Below are positions 1-5,965 of a stretch of DNA of 6,031 bases, piece after piece. The number at the start of each line of letters is the position of its first letter. The stretch's first letter is position 1. A model generated the notes under the pieces. The model was not told where the DNA came from and made no database searches. It saw only the letters and a list, made by a program, of their open reading frames with translations. The DNA comes from Candidatus Bathycorpusculum fermentans (lineage in GTDB: Archaea; Thermoproteota; Bathyarchaeia; Bathyarchaeales; Bathycorpusculaceae): contig WRGM01000080.1 of NCBI GenBank assembly GCA_009787175.1, forward strand, positions 1 through 6,031. The letters are read 5' to 3'. A program made the position numbers and the translations under genes.

Positions 1-40
1 AAGTGATAATCTGCGAGCCAAATAGAGAGCAGAAAGATAT

Positions 41-680
41 CTGCAAAAAACTAGATATTGTAGTGCCCAAAACCTTGGGAATTTAGGAACCCGCCATAAG
101 CTATAGAAATTTTAACACACCAGACGAAGAACAAGCACTTACAACAGCGGAAACAATTAACTACTCAACCATTCTACCACCCTTGGACCATATGATCATT
201 ACTGAATTTATTAACACAGAAACCATAAAACATTATTAGACAAAATACACTCAACAACAAAAGCAAAACGCAACTCTAACCTACACAGCAAACGCTACAT
301 ATCTCACCCAAATGAACGTCTTCAACAGTCCAGGTGGAAACATGACTCATAATGGGGAAATAATCCCCCGGCACAACAGCACAGTTGTCTTCTATGACAT
401 AGAAAATTCAGCAATTTTAACAACAGATAATCATATGGTCACAGGTAATCATGTTTTTTACAGGAACCAATCCGAATATCAGGTATTACAACCAGAGTTT
501 GACCTGAATTTTTCTAACTGTTATCTTGTTGAAATGAAACTTGAATACACCGAATATCATATAGGATTTAGTGGGACAGCTGTCCCTAATGTTACAGAAA
601 TTCACCAAGTAGTTGTATTTAACCAGAATTTAGAGCCAGTACTAATTGGCATAAACCACACAACATTATGTACTGATTAG
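41..680 (+). pseudogene. Decayed tandem copy of the membrane-anchored surface protein at 786-1466
   Basis: This stretch aligns base by base with the intact gene at 786-1466, clearly from about position 86 and faintly from 41. Several lesions are visible. The position matching the start codon reads CTG (41-43), and the segment encoding the membrane anchor is scrambled. About 10 bases are missing near position 94, which shifts the frame. A TAG at 237-239 replaces Gln78 of the intact protein, and about five codons are missing near 260-280. From 99 onward the frame is otherwise open to the TAG at 678-680. A 122-codon open stretch beginning at ATG 312 preserves the C-terminal half, including five N-X-S/T sequons of its own plus one near its end. 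It has no signal or membrane segment and no convincing promoter, so I treat it as the remnant of the longer gene. A truncated product remains possible. Function unknown. Confidence 0.8.
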
Positions 681-746
681 AAGTAAAAAAAAAGAAATAC
701 AGGGTTGCCAACAACAGATATTGGCGCTCTTTCATGAGAAAGACTG

Positions 747-754
747 TTTAAATA
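747..754 (+). promoter_or_regulatory. Candidate archaeal TATA box for the gene at 786
   Basis: The octamer TTTAAATA follows a purine-rich stretch that could serve as a BRE. An initiation site about 26 nt downstream would fall near 776, giving a leader of about 10 nt before ATG 786. This is inferred from spacing and composition alone. Confidence 0.5.
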
Positions 755-785
755 CAACCGTAAACATGAGCAATCGGGATATTAG

Positions 786-1466
786 ATGCGTAAAAAGCTA
801 ATAATATTACTTGCAGTGTACATAATAGCGATTGTTACCATTTCATTGCTTGCATGGAACCCGTCAAAACCGTCCATGAGCTATAGAAATTTTAACACAC
901 CAGATGAAGAACGCGCACTTACAGTAGCTGAAACATTTGATTACCTAGCCATTGCACCGCCGCTTGGACGATATGGCCCTACTAAATTTGTTAATACAGA
1001 AACCATAAATTATTATCAAACAAGATACGACCAACAACTAAAACAGATAATATCACTAAAAAAAGTAGCTTTAACATACACGGCAAACGTTACATATCTT
1101 ACACAATTACGTGTCTTCAACAGTCCAGGTGGAAACATGACTCATAATGGGGAAATAATCCCCTGGTATAACATCACAGTTGTATTCTACAATCCAGATA
1201 ACTCTGCAATTTTGGCAACTGACAACCATATGGTCGGACACAAGCACATTTTTTACAGGAACCAATCTGAATATCAGGCATTACAACCAGAGTTTGACCT
1301 GAATTTCTCTGACTGCTATCTTGTAGAAATGAAGCTTGATTACACTGAAACACTCAGAGGGACACCACGCGGGGAATATACAGAAATTCGCCAAATAGTT
1401 GTGCTTAATCAGAATTTAGTACCTGTATTGATTGGCATAAACTATGCATTAGTATTTGCAGACTAA
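786..1466 (+). CDS. Membrane-anchored or secreted protein of unknown function, sequon-rich
   Basis: I do not recognise this 226-residue family. The N-terminus is M-R-K-K followed by a hydrophobic helix at about residues 5-24, which reads as a signal anchor or uncleaved signal peptide that places the rest outside the cell. There is no lipobox cysteine. The exported part (about 30-226) is rich in Asn, Thr and Tyr with alternating hydrophobic residues typical of beta structure, and has one cysteine (C177). Five N-X-S/T sequons (N101, N117, N129, N159, N173) suggest archaeal N-glycosylation. ATG 786 is chosen because it gives the complete lysine-rich signal segment and lies about 32 nt after a TATA-like element. 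No Shine-Dalgarno is visible. The gene is preceded by its own decayed duplicate and ends 22 bp from the convergent deoxyhypusine synthase-like gene. The coding call is firm, but the function is open. Confidence 0.85.
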   Translation: MRKKLIILLAVYIIAIVTISLLAWNPSKPSMSYRNFNTPDEERALTVAETFDYLAIAPPLGRYGPTKFVNTETINYYQTRYDQQLKQIISLKKVALTYTANVTYLTQLRVFNSPGGNMTHNGEIIPWYNITVVFYNPDNSAILATDNHMVGHKHIFYRNQSEYQALQPEFDLNFSDCYLVEMKLDYTETLRGTPRGEYTEIRQIVVLNQNLVPVLIGINYALVFAD

Positions 1467-1471
1467 AGCTA

Positions 1472-1486
1472 AATAAAAAAAGAAAT
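1472..1486 (-). terminator. Oligo-T terminator of the deoxyhypusine synthase-like gene
   Basis: Read on the minus strand, the bases right after the TAA at 1489-1491 are almost pure T (TTTC, then T7, then ATTT). This is the usual archaeal intrinsic termination signal, which needs no hairpin. It lies in the 22 bp gap between convergent genes. A matching A-tract follows the decayed copy at about 684-695. Confidence 0.6.
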
Positions 1487-1488
1487 GT

Positions 1489-2571
1489 TTAGACTTTTGG
1501 CATATCTTTGAAGATCCAGCTCATATCTGGAGCATCGCGTTTTTCAGTGACACGTTCAGCTAGCGCGTGGCAAATTAGCGGTAAAGCGATTGTGGCATCG
1601 CAGTAGCAAACGGCGCGTGTACCTGACTGGTTGTTGATTTTTCCCCAACTTATAGCCTCTTCAAGTGTACATCCACTTAAACCGCCCCATTGTGGAGAGT
1701 CCGTTGTAATCTGAATCGCATATTTATGTGGGTAGTAATATTCTTGCAGGCTCTTGCGTAAGCCGCCTTGTCTGCCTTGTACACCTTTGTCTTCAGTCAT
1801 TGGGCTAACTGATATGGCAATTAATTGTGTAATATCCTTTGGCACGCCGCCGCCGATGTAGATAACGCCGACATCTTTTGTTTTAGTGCCAATTTGTACG
1901 AATTGGTCAAATTCTTTAACACTGTCAATATGGACATTGTGACCTTGGTTTTTAGCTAAAAGAAAAGTTTCACCATATGCACTATCAACCATAGCGGGAC
2001 TAAATATGGGTACATTATGCTTTGCGGCTATGGAGGTAATTGCAGGAATGTTTTTCGCATCAAGATATTTGCCTAATCCATGGAGAAATTCTGCTGAGGT
2101 ATAGTAATAGTCCTCTTTACAGGTCATAACATAATCAGTTACAACTTCTTCCATTTTACGATAGTCAGTTTCTTTTCCATAAACATCATAATACCTGTTA
2201 ACATCATCAGCTAAGAGCTGCTCATCATTTGCCATATGACTACCCTGCCAGTAACCAAAACCCATGGCGTCAACGATGTCCTCTGAAACATTTGCTCCTG
2301 TTGACACTAAAACGTCAATAAAACGATTCTCAATAAGCCAGTTGATAATTGTCCATTGACCTGCTGTGCTCATTGAACCGGCAAAACCTAAAACTATTAC
2401 TGTATCTTTCTCTTTAATCATGTTTTCCCATACATCAACAGCTTCGCCTAATTTACGACCCTGATATGCAGTACGGCCCATTTCTTTTAGTAACTGTGAA
2501 ATTGGTTTCTGTTTTGTAACTTTAATAGGTTCAAGCTTTTTTTGGAAATATGAATCATTACTCATAAACAT
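1489..2571 (-). CDS. dys: Deoxyhypusine synthase family protein (DHS or DHS-like homospermidine synthase)
   Basis: Deoxyhypusine synthase moves the aminobutyl group of spermidine onto a lysine of aIF5A, using NAD. Some family members instead make homospermidine. The 360 residues span the whole fold. The Rossmann-type core includes GFAGSMSTAGQW (62-73) and STGANVSEDI (90-99), with an IGGGVPKD loop at 239-246. The catalytic signature EAISWGKI (305-312) contains the lysine (K311) expected to form the enzyme-substrate imine, and D196 lies in a conserved SPAMVDS stretch. Compared by eye and from memory with the human enzyme, E305, W309 and K311 match E323, W327 and K329, but the places of H288 and D316 appear to hold D246 and L298. 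The QITTDSPQWGGLSG region resembles bacterial DHS-like proteins that act as homospermidine synthases. The family is therefore firm but the substrate is not. ATG 2571 gives the longest product. ATG 2565 (codon 3) is an alternative, and no Shine-Dalgarno decides between them. It lies downstream of argS with a 184 bp gap. Confidence 0.9.
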   Translation of the reverse strand: MFMSNDSYFQKKLEPIKVTKQKPISQLLKEMGRTAYQGRKLGEAVDVWENMIKEKDTVIVLGFAGSMSTAGQWTIINWLIENRFIDVLVSTGANVSEDIVDAMGFGYWQGSHMANDEQLLADDVNRYYDVYGKETDYRKMEEVVTDYVMTCKEDYYYTSAEFLHGLGKYLDAKNIPAITSIAAKHNVPIFSPAMVDSAYGETFLLAKNQGHNVHIDSVKEFDQFVQIGTKTKDVGVIYIGGGVPKDITQLIAISVSPMTEDKGVQGRQGGLRKSLQEYYYPHKYAIQITTDSPQWGGLSGCTLEEAISWGKINNQSGTRAVCYCDATIALPLICHALAERVTEKRDAPDMSWIFKDMPKV

Positions 2572-2594
2572 GTACCAAAGGTTTACTTACTGCC

Positions 2595-2614
2595 TAATAT
2601 TTGAAATTTATTAT
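2595..2614 (-). promoter_or_regulatory. Candidate promoter for the deoxyhypusine synthase-like gene
   Basis: The minus strand has two overlapping AT-rich elements, ATAATAAATTT (2604-2614) and CAAATATTA (2595-2603). The usual 26 nt spacing would place initiation at about 2583 or 2573, giving a leader of about 11 nt or none before ATG 2571. The true element cannot be chosen from sequence alone. Confidence 0.4.
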
Positions 2615-2667
2615 CAACAGGCAATAACTATAATGTACATTTTAACGCATAAATAACAGTCAACAGC

Positions 2668-2718
2668 AAAAATGACCAGAGTAAATTGGTGCGCCCTTCT
2701 TCAGAAGACAAATGGTCA
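2668..2718 (-). terminator. Candidate argS terminator: inverted repeat followed by T5
   Basis: On the minus strand, TGACCA (2713-2718) is matched by TGGTCA (2673-2678), and five T residues follow at once (2668-2672). A small inner stem, CTTC/GAAG with a four-base loop, sits at 2696-2707. The outer stem is only 6 bp and encloses 34 nt, so this is weak by itself. Its place 38 bases after the argS stop makes termination the likeliest role. I see no gene in the 2572-2755 spacer. Confidence 0.35.
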
Positions 2719-2755
2719 GAGACACCTAAAAGGGGTAATAATGTGGGCCGATATG

Positions 2756-4729
2756 TTACATACGTTCGGGGGCGACTACGCCTATTAGTGCTAAAGTATT
2801 ACGTAGCACTATTCGAGTGGCGTCAGTTAAAGCTAATCGTGCGTGGCTAAGTTCGGGAGTTTCAGCTTTGATTACAGATATGGCATTGTAGAATGTGTTG
2901 AATTTATCGGCGAGCATGTTTGCATAGTCGGCTATCATAAAGGGTTTTAGGTATTCTGCTGCTTCTATGAACATGTCTGGAAAACTGGCCAGCAGCATGG
3001 TTATTTCTTGTTCAAGTTTCTCAGTTAATAGATTGTAATCGGGAGCGGCTATAGGGTTTTCTGTGGCTTTTCGCAGGATACTACAGGCTCTGGCATGGGT
3101 GTATTGCACATAGGGGGCGCTGTTTGTTTCAAAGTTGAGTACACGGTCCCAGGTGAATAGTACTTGTTTGCTTGGGTCTACATCTATTAGTGCATAGCGG
3201 ACTGCGCCTATGCCTACAAAGTTGGCTATGCCGCGTTTTTCTTCTTCAGTTAACGTGGGAGATCTTTTGCAGACTTCTTGGTATGCACGCTCAACTGCTT
3301 CATCTAAGACTTGATCGAAAGTTATGTAATGTCCACGGCGGCTGCTCATTTTATAACCGGGTAGCGCGACGAGGTTGTATGCGAAGTGGACAAAGTTATC
3401 TGCTTCTTTATTATGGTTTAAGGCGTACATGGCTAGTCTTAGTTGTAATTGTGCTAGGGATTGTTCCATGCCTATAACGTTTATGACTTTTTTGGCATGT
3501 TGGAATTTCCATACGCTGTAGGCTATGTCGCGTGTTGTGTAAAGTGTTGTGCCATCAGCGCGCATTAGAGTTAAGGGTGGGACTTCATAGTTTTCTTTCA
3601 AACCTAATTTAGCTTTAAGTTGGAGCTGTTTAGCAACTTTGTCAGCGTCAAAGCTCCAAACTCCGTTTTCGAAGTAGGTAAATGGTGAAGCTCTAAGGGA
3701 GGTCATGATTTCTGTAACTTTTCCGTTCCAGACAAAATCGCTTTCCCAATCCCATGAGTTATACATTACAGAGACTTTGCTTAGGGTTTGGCGAAAACCA
3801 TCGAGACATAAATCGCTAACTTCACGAATGAGCGGTTTAGCCGCGGGTTCACCGTCTTCATATTGACGATTTAACCTATTTATCTCCTCTTCAGGATTCT
3901 CATCTTCACTAATTTTAACAGATAATGCTTCAAAAAGAGCAGGATACTTCTCCTTTAACTCATCAGCTATGGATAACCATTCATCAAGTTCCCCATTAAC
4001 CTTAGCTATATCATCCACCACCGCGGATTGTTTTGTTGCCGCAGCGTTTTTTGCTTTTGTAAGTCTATTGATTTCAACTATACAGCAGGTAACAGTGTAA
4101 ATTTTACCTAAAAACAGGTCAGGTTTCTCAGTTGGTTTTGGTCTACCTAGCTTTTCATACCCGTAGGCGACCACGCTGGATTGACGACCTACATCGTCAA
4201 TATAATAATGCGTTGAAACATCATGACCACGCAGCTTTAATATACACGCAAGAGTGTCGCCTATCATGGGATTTCTAGCTTGCCCAATATGAATGGGATG
4301 CAGCGGATTAACACTTGTATGTTCAACAACAATTTTTGTTGGCGCTTCAGTTTTTATATAACCGTAATTTTTATCATTATTTTTAATAGATTCCAAAGTT
4401 AACTGTAAAAACTTTGGAAAATTGACATAAAAATTAATGTAACCAGCACCCGCAGTGGAGACTTTTACAATTAGAGTAAACTGGGACTTATCAACAGCTT
4501 CAACAAGCTGCTCAGCTACGACATATGGTTTCATATCTAGTTTTTTTGCTAACTCAAAACTAAGAGAAGAAGCTAACTGACCTAACTCTATACTAGGAGT
4601 TTTACTAAGAGCTATAACAGACAGCTTAACATGCGGAAAAGCTCTCGCTATAGCATGCGCTAACACAGCACGACACTCTTGACGAAATAAATCAAATGGA
4701 TTCTCAGTGACCAAGCTTCTCTTCTCCAA
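2756..4729 (-). CDS. argS: Arginyl-tRNA synthetase
   Basis: This class I cytoplasmic enzyme charges tRNA-Arg with arginine at the cost of ATP. The 657 residues give the full domain order. An N-terminal ArgRS additional domain covers about 12-110. The catalytic core opens with VVEHTSVNP (134-142) and the HIGH-type motif H-I-G-Q (147-150), followed by RNPMIGDTL. The conserved DGTTLYTTRDIAY lies at 392-404 and the KMSKS-type motif K-M-S-S-R at 460-464. A C-terminal DALR anticodon-binding domain starts around SAPYVQYTHARA (537-548). A charged, helical insert at about 205-310 makes it somewhat longer than many archaeal homologues. TTG 4729 is the start: a TAA lies nine codons upstream with no other start between, and the next ATG is codon 66, inside the N-terminal domain. 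TTG at codon 6 is a lesser option. There is no Shine-Dalgarno. It lies between separately promoted genes, so it is probably monocistronic. Confidence 0.97.
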   Translation of the reverse strand: MEKRSLVTENPFDLFRQECRAVLAHAIARAFPHVKLSVIALSKTPSIELGQLASSLSFELAKKLDMKPYVVAEQLVEAVDKSQFTLIVKVSTAGAGYINFYVNFPKFLQLTLESIKNNDKNYGYIKTEAPTKIVVEHTSVNPLHPIHIGQARNPMIGDTLACILKLRGHDVSTHYYIDDVGRQSSVVAYGYEKLGRPKPTEKPDLFLGKIYTVTCCIVEINRLTKAKNAAATKQSAVVDDIAKVNGELDEWLSIADELKEKYPALFEALSVKISEDENPEEEINRLNRQYEDGEPAAKPLIREVSDLCLDGFRQTLSKVSVMYNSWDWESDFVWNGKVTEIMTSLRASPFTYFENGVWSFDADKVAKQLQLKAKLGLKENYEVPPLTLMRADGTTLYTTRDIAYSVWKFQHAKKVINVIGMEQSLAQLQLRLAMYALNHNKEADNFVHFAYNLVALPGYKMSSRRGHYITFDQVLDEAVERAYQEVCKRSPTLTEEEKRGIANFVGIGAVRYALIDVDPSKQVLFTWDRVLNFETNSAPYVQYTHARACSILRKATENPIAAPDYNLLTEKLEQEITMLLASFPDMFIEAAEYLKPFMIADYANMLADKFNTFYNAISVIKAETPELSHARLALTDATRIVLRNTLALIGVVAPERM

Positions 4730-4768
4730 TACAGTAACGTAAACAGATTTATCTTAGATACAAAACGG

Positions 4769-4777
4769 ATATTTATC
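4769..4777 (-). promoter_or_regulatory. Candidate TATA box for argS
   Basis: The minus strand reads GATAAATAT here, about 43 nt upstream of the TTG start. Initiation about 26 nt downstream, near 4747, would give a leader of about 18 nt. A second AT-rich element, AGATAAATCT (about 4747-4756), is nearer and would instead give a leaderless transcript. Confidence 0.35.
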
Positions 4778-4785
4778 TATCTAAC

Positions 4786-4824
4786 AAAAAACCAAAAAAA
4801 ATAACATGTCTATAAAACAAAAAA
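4786..4824 (-). terminator. Oligo-T terminators of the [4Fe-4S] protein gene
   Basis: On the minus strand, three T-tracts follow the stop codon at 4839: T6 (4819-4824), T8 (4794-4801) and T6 (4786-4791). Such repeated T-runs without hairpins are typical archaeal termination signals. They end just before the argS promoter region and should insulate argS from the upstream gene. Confidence 0.6.
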
Positions 4825-4838
4825 GAGAAATCTAGAAA

Positions 4839-5456
4839 TTATTTATGCTGCTGTCTTTCAAGCGCTTTCGTATTTAGCTCCTGAAGCTTTTCAGTAATCT
4901 TTTGCGTACGCTGCTCTGAGGCGACAAGCAGAGGCTTCCATTCTTTATCTCTTATCTGCCTTGTCAACTTTTCTGTCGTAGCAGGCAAATTTTCCAACGC
5001 ATCATTAAACCGCTTATCCGCCTCCTCATCAGAGCTTACAATATCTAAAGCACACTCAGGACAAATATCAACACACTTAGGCACACCCTCACAGAGATTA
5101 CACGCTATAGCCTTACCAGTACCCGTATGAATAGTAATCCCACCACGCGGACAAGCCTGAACACACCAATCACAACCCTTACACTTCTTCTCATCAATAA
5201 CTAGCAAACGATTAACCTCTGACTGCACAATAGCCTTCTCAGGACACGCCTTCACACACCGCGCATCATCACACCCACGACAAGACAAGGCAAAATTAAA
5301 CATAGGAGCCATACGGACAACACGTATCCTCGAACGGATAGGATTCCAAACCTGCTCACCTTTCTCCAAAGTACAAGCAAATTCACAGAGTCCACACCCA
5401 ATACATTTACTAGGGTCAACGGAAACAAATGATCTTCCAGATTTAACAGACTGCAT
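4839..5456 (-). CDS. Four-cluster [4Fe-4S] ferredoxin-type electron-transfer subunit (HycB/CooF/DmsB-like)
   Basis: This 205-residue protein carries 16 cysteines in four [4Fe-4S] motifs. Counting from ATG 5456 these are C18/C21/C24/C28, C59/C62/C67/C71, C92/C95/C98/C102 and C119/C122/C128/C132. That layout belongs to the HycB/CooF/DmsB group of polyferredoxin subunits, which pass electrons between a catalytic partner such as an aldehyde oxidoreductase, hydrogenase or molybdopterin enzyme and an acceptor. There is no Tat or Sec signal and no membrane helix, so it should be cytoplasmic. Residues 140-205 form a charged, probably helical tail without cysteines. I choose ATG 5456 over TTG 5468: a TATA-like element at 5476-5485 predicts initiation at about 5455, and a GAAGG directly abuts the TTG but lies 12 nt before the ATG. 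No catalytic partner is in this window, so the redox partner is unknown. Confidence 0.9.
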   Translation of the reverse strand: MQSVKSGRSFVSVDPSKCIGCGLCEFACTLEKGEQVWNPIRSRIRVVRMAPMFNFALSCRGCDDARCVKACPEKAIVQSEVNRLLVIDEKKCKGCDWCVQACPRGGITIHTGTGKAIACNLCEGVPKCVDICPECALDIVSSDEEADKRFNDALENLPATTEKLTRQIRDKEWKPLLVASEQRTQKITEKLQELNTKALERQQHK

Positions 5457-5475
5457 TTCTGTAATCAACCTTCAA

Positions 5476-5485
5476 TTATTAAATA
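5476..5485 (-). promoter_or_regulatory. Candidate TATA box for the [4Fe-4S] protein gene
   Basis: The minus strand reads TATTTAATAA. Spacing of about 26 nt puts initiation essentially on ATG 5456, which implies a leaderless or nearly leaderless transcript and supports that start. Confidence 0.5.
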
Positions 5486-5605
5486 CTCATTTACGACATT
5501 AACAATTTAACCCTTACCTAAAAAAACTAGAAAACAATGAAAAAGAAACGCCAACTCTTACAAAACAAAACCGCATTACCCTCATGAAAGCAGAGTAATA
5601 GTTAC

Positions 5606-5650
5606 ATATATCTAACATCATAAATACATTACGTAATATATATCTAACAT
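5606..5650. repeat. Two 13-bp direct repeats ahead of the DUF3796-like gene
   Basis: ATATATCTAACAT occurs at 5606-5618 and again at 5638-5650, 32 bp apart, each followed within a few bases by ATAAATA. The second copy overlaps the TATA-like element of the downstream gene, so the pair could be operator half-sites or a duplicated promoter. No function can be shown from sequence. Confidence 0.5.
5634..5642 (+). promoter_or_regulatory. Candidate TATA box for the DUF3796-like gene
   Basis: TAATATATA is centred about 24 nt before ATG 5662, which predicts a leaderless transcript. It overlaps the second 13-bp direct repeat. Confidence 0.4.
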
Positions 5651-5661
5651 TGACGATAAAT

Positions 5662-5930
5662 ATGAAAATAAGCAAACTATCATACCTAGGCTTTCTGGAC
5701 TTAACAGGTTTACTCGGTCTGTATAACAATTGGCTATTCTCGCTATTCAACCTCTTTAGCCTCTTTATCTTAATTAAAACAAATGAAAGACTAGAAAAAA
5801 CGTAGGCTTAGCAAGCAGAAACGCATTCCTTTTTTACTCAATAGTTTCAACAATTCTTCTTGCCGTTATCATCGTAACAAAAAATGATGTATTGCCACTA
5901 TTTTTCATATTGCTCCTCCAAGGGGCATAA
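5662..5930 (+). pseudogene. Frameshifted small membrane protein, DUF3796-like
   Basis: Two abutting reading frames join into one small membrane protein. The first, from ATG 5662, encodes 47 residues beginning MKISKLSYLGFL and reaching TNERLEK before a TAG at 5803. The second, one frame over from 5802, continues VGLASRNAFLF and stays open to TAA 5928. Adding one A to the A6 run at 5795-5800 makes an 89-residue product with a join of ERLEKNVGLASRNAF. That matches the ERLxxNVxxAxRNAF-type motif I associate with DUF3796, as does the GFL-x-L-x-GLLGL opening. Four hydrophobic segments are visible (about 8-21, 24-38, 56-74 and 79-89). The function of this family is not known to me; homologues often lie beside a small HTH regulator, but none is seen here. 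The lesion could be real decay, a sequencing or assembly slip in a homopolymer, or frameshifting during expression. The frameshifted gene is likely, and the family name is moderate. Confidence 0.6.
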
Positions 5931-5955
5931 CTATTTTCAGTGTGAGAGTGGTGAC

Positions 5956-5965
5956 TTAAATATAT
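5956..5965 (+). promoter_or_regulatory. Candidate TATA box near the window's right end
   Basis: TTAAATATAT is a strong archaeal TATA-like sequence. Initiation about 26 nt downstream would be near 5987, next to a GTG at 5989 that opens a frame to the window edge (14 codons). That is too short to call a gene. Nothing else is seen in 5931-6031. Confidence 0.35.

Noticed and set aside
237..239. In-frame TAG read as pyrrolysine
   Set aside because: It aligns with a glutamine in the intact copy, and the same copy also has a frameshifting deletion and a lost start. The gene's own final stop is TAG as well. Decay is the simpler explanation.
2572..2755. Possible C/D box small RNA or tRNA in the argS-dys spacer
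   Set aside because: CTGA-like boxes occur on the minus strand but no RTGATGA C box is correctly placed, and no cloverleaf or T-loop consensus is present on either strand.
3172..3477. 101-codon open frame on the + strand
   Set aside because: It lies wholly antisense to the conserved catalytic and C-terminal parts of argS. Its Leu/Cys/Arg-rich translation has no domain sense, so it is a shadow.
5457..5468. TTG at 5468 as the start of the [4Fe-4S] protein
   Set aside because: The GAAGG abuts the TTG directly, leaving no spacing, and the TATA spacing points to ATG 5456. The first cluster motif starts well inside either form, so function does not decide.
5537..5587. 16-codon frame beginning MKKKRQLLQNK
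   Set aside because: It is too short, has no promoter spacing or ribosome site, and resembles chance coding in A-rich intergenic DNA.
5514..5750. 78-codon open frame on the minus strand
   Set aside because: It runs antisense across the promoter region and the start of the DUF3796-like gene. The + strand reading gives a coherent membrane protein with a plausible promoter, so this is a shadow.
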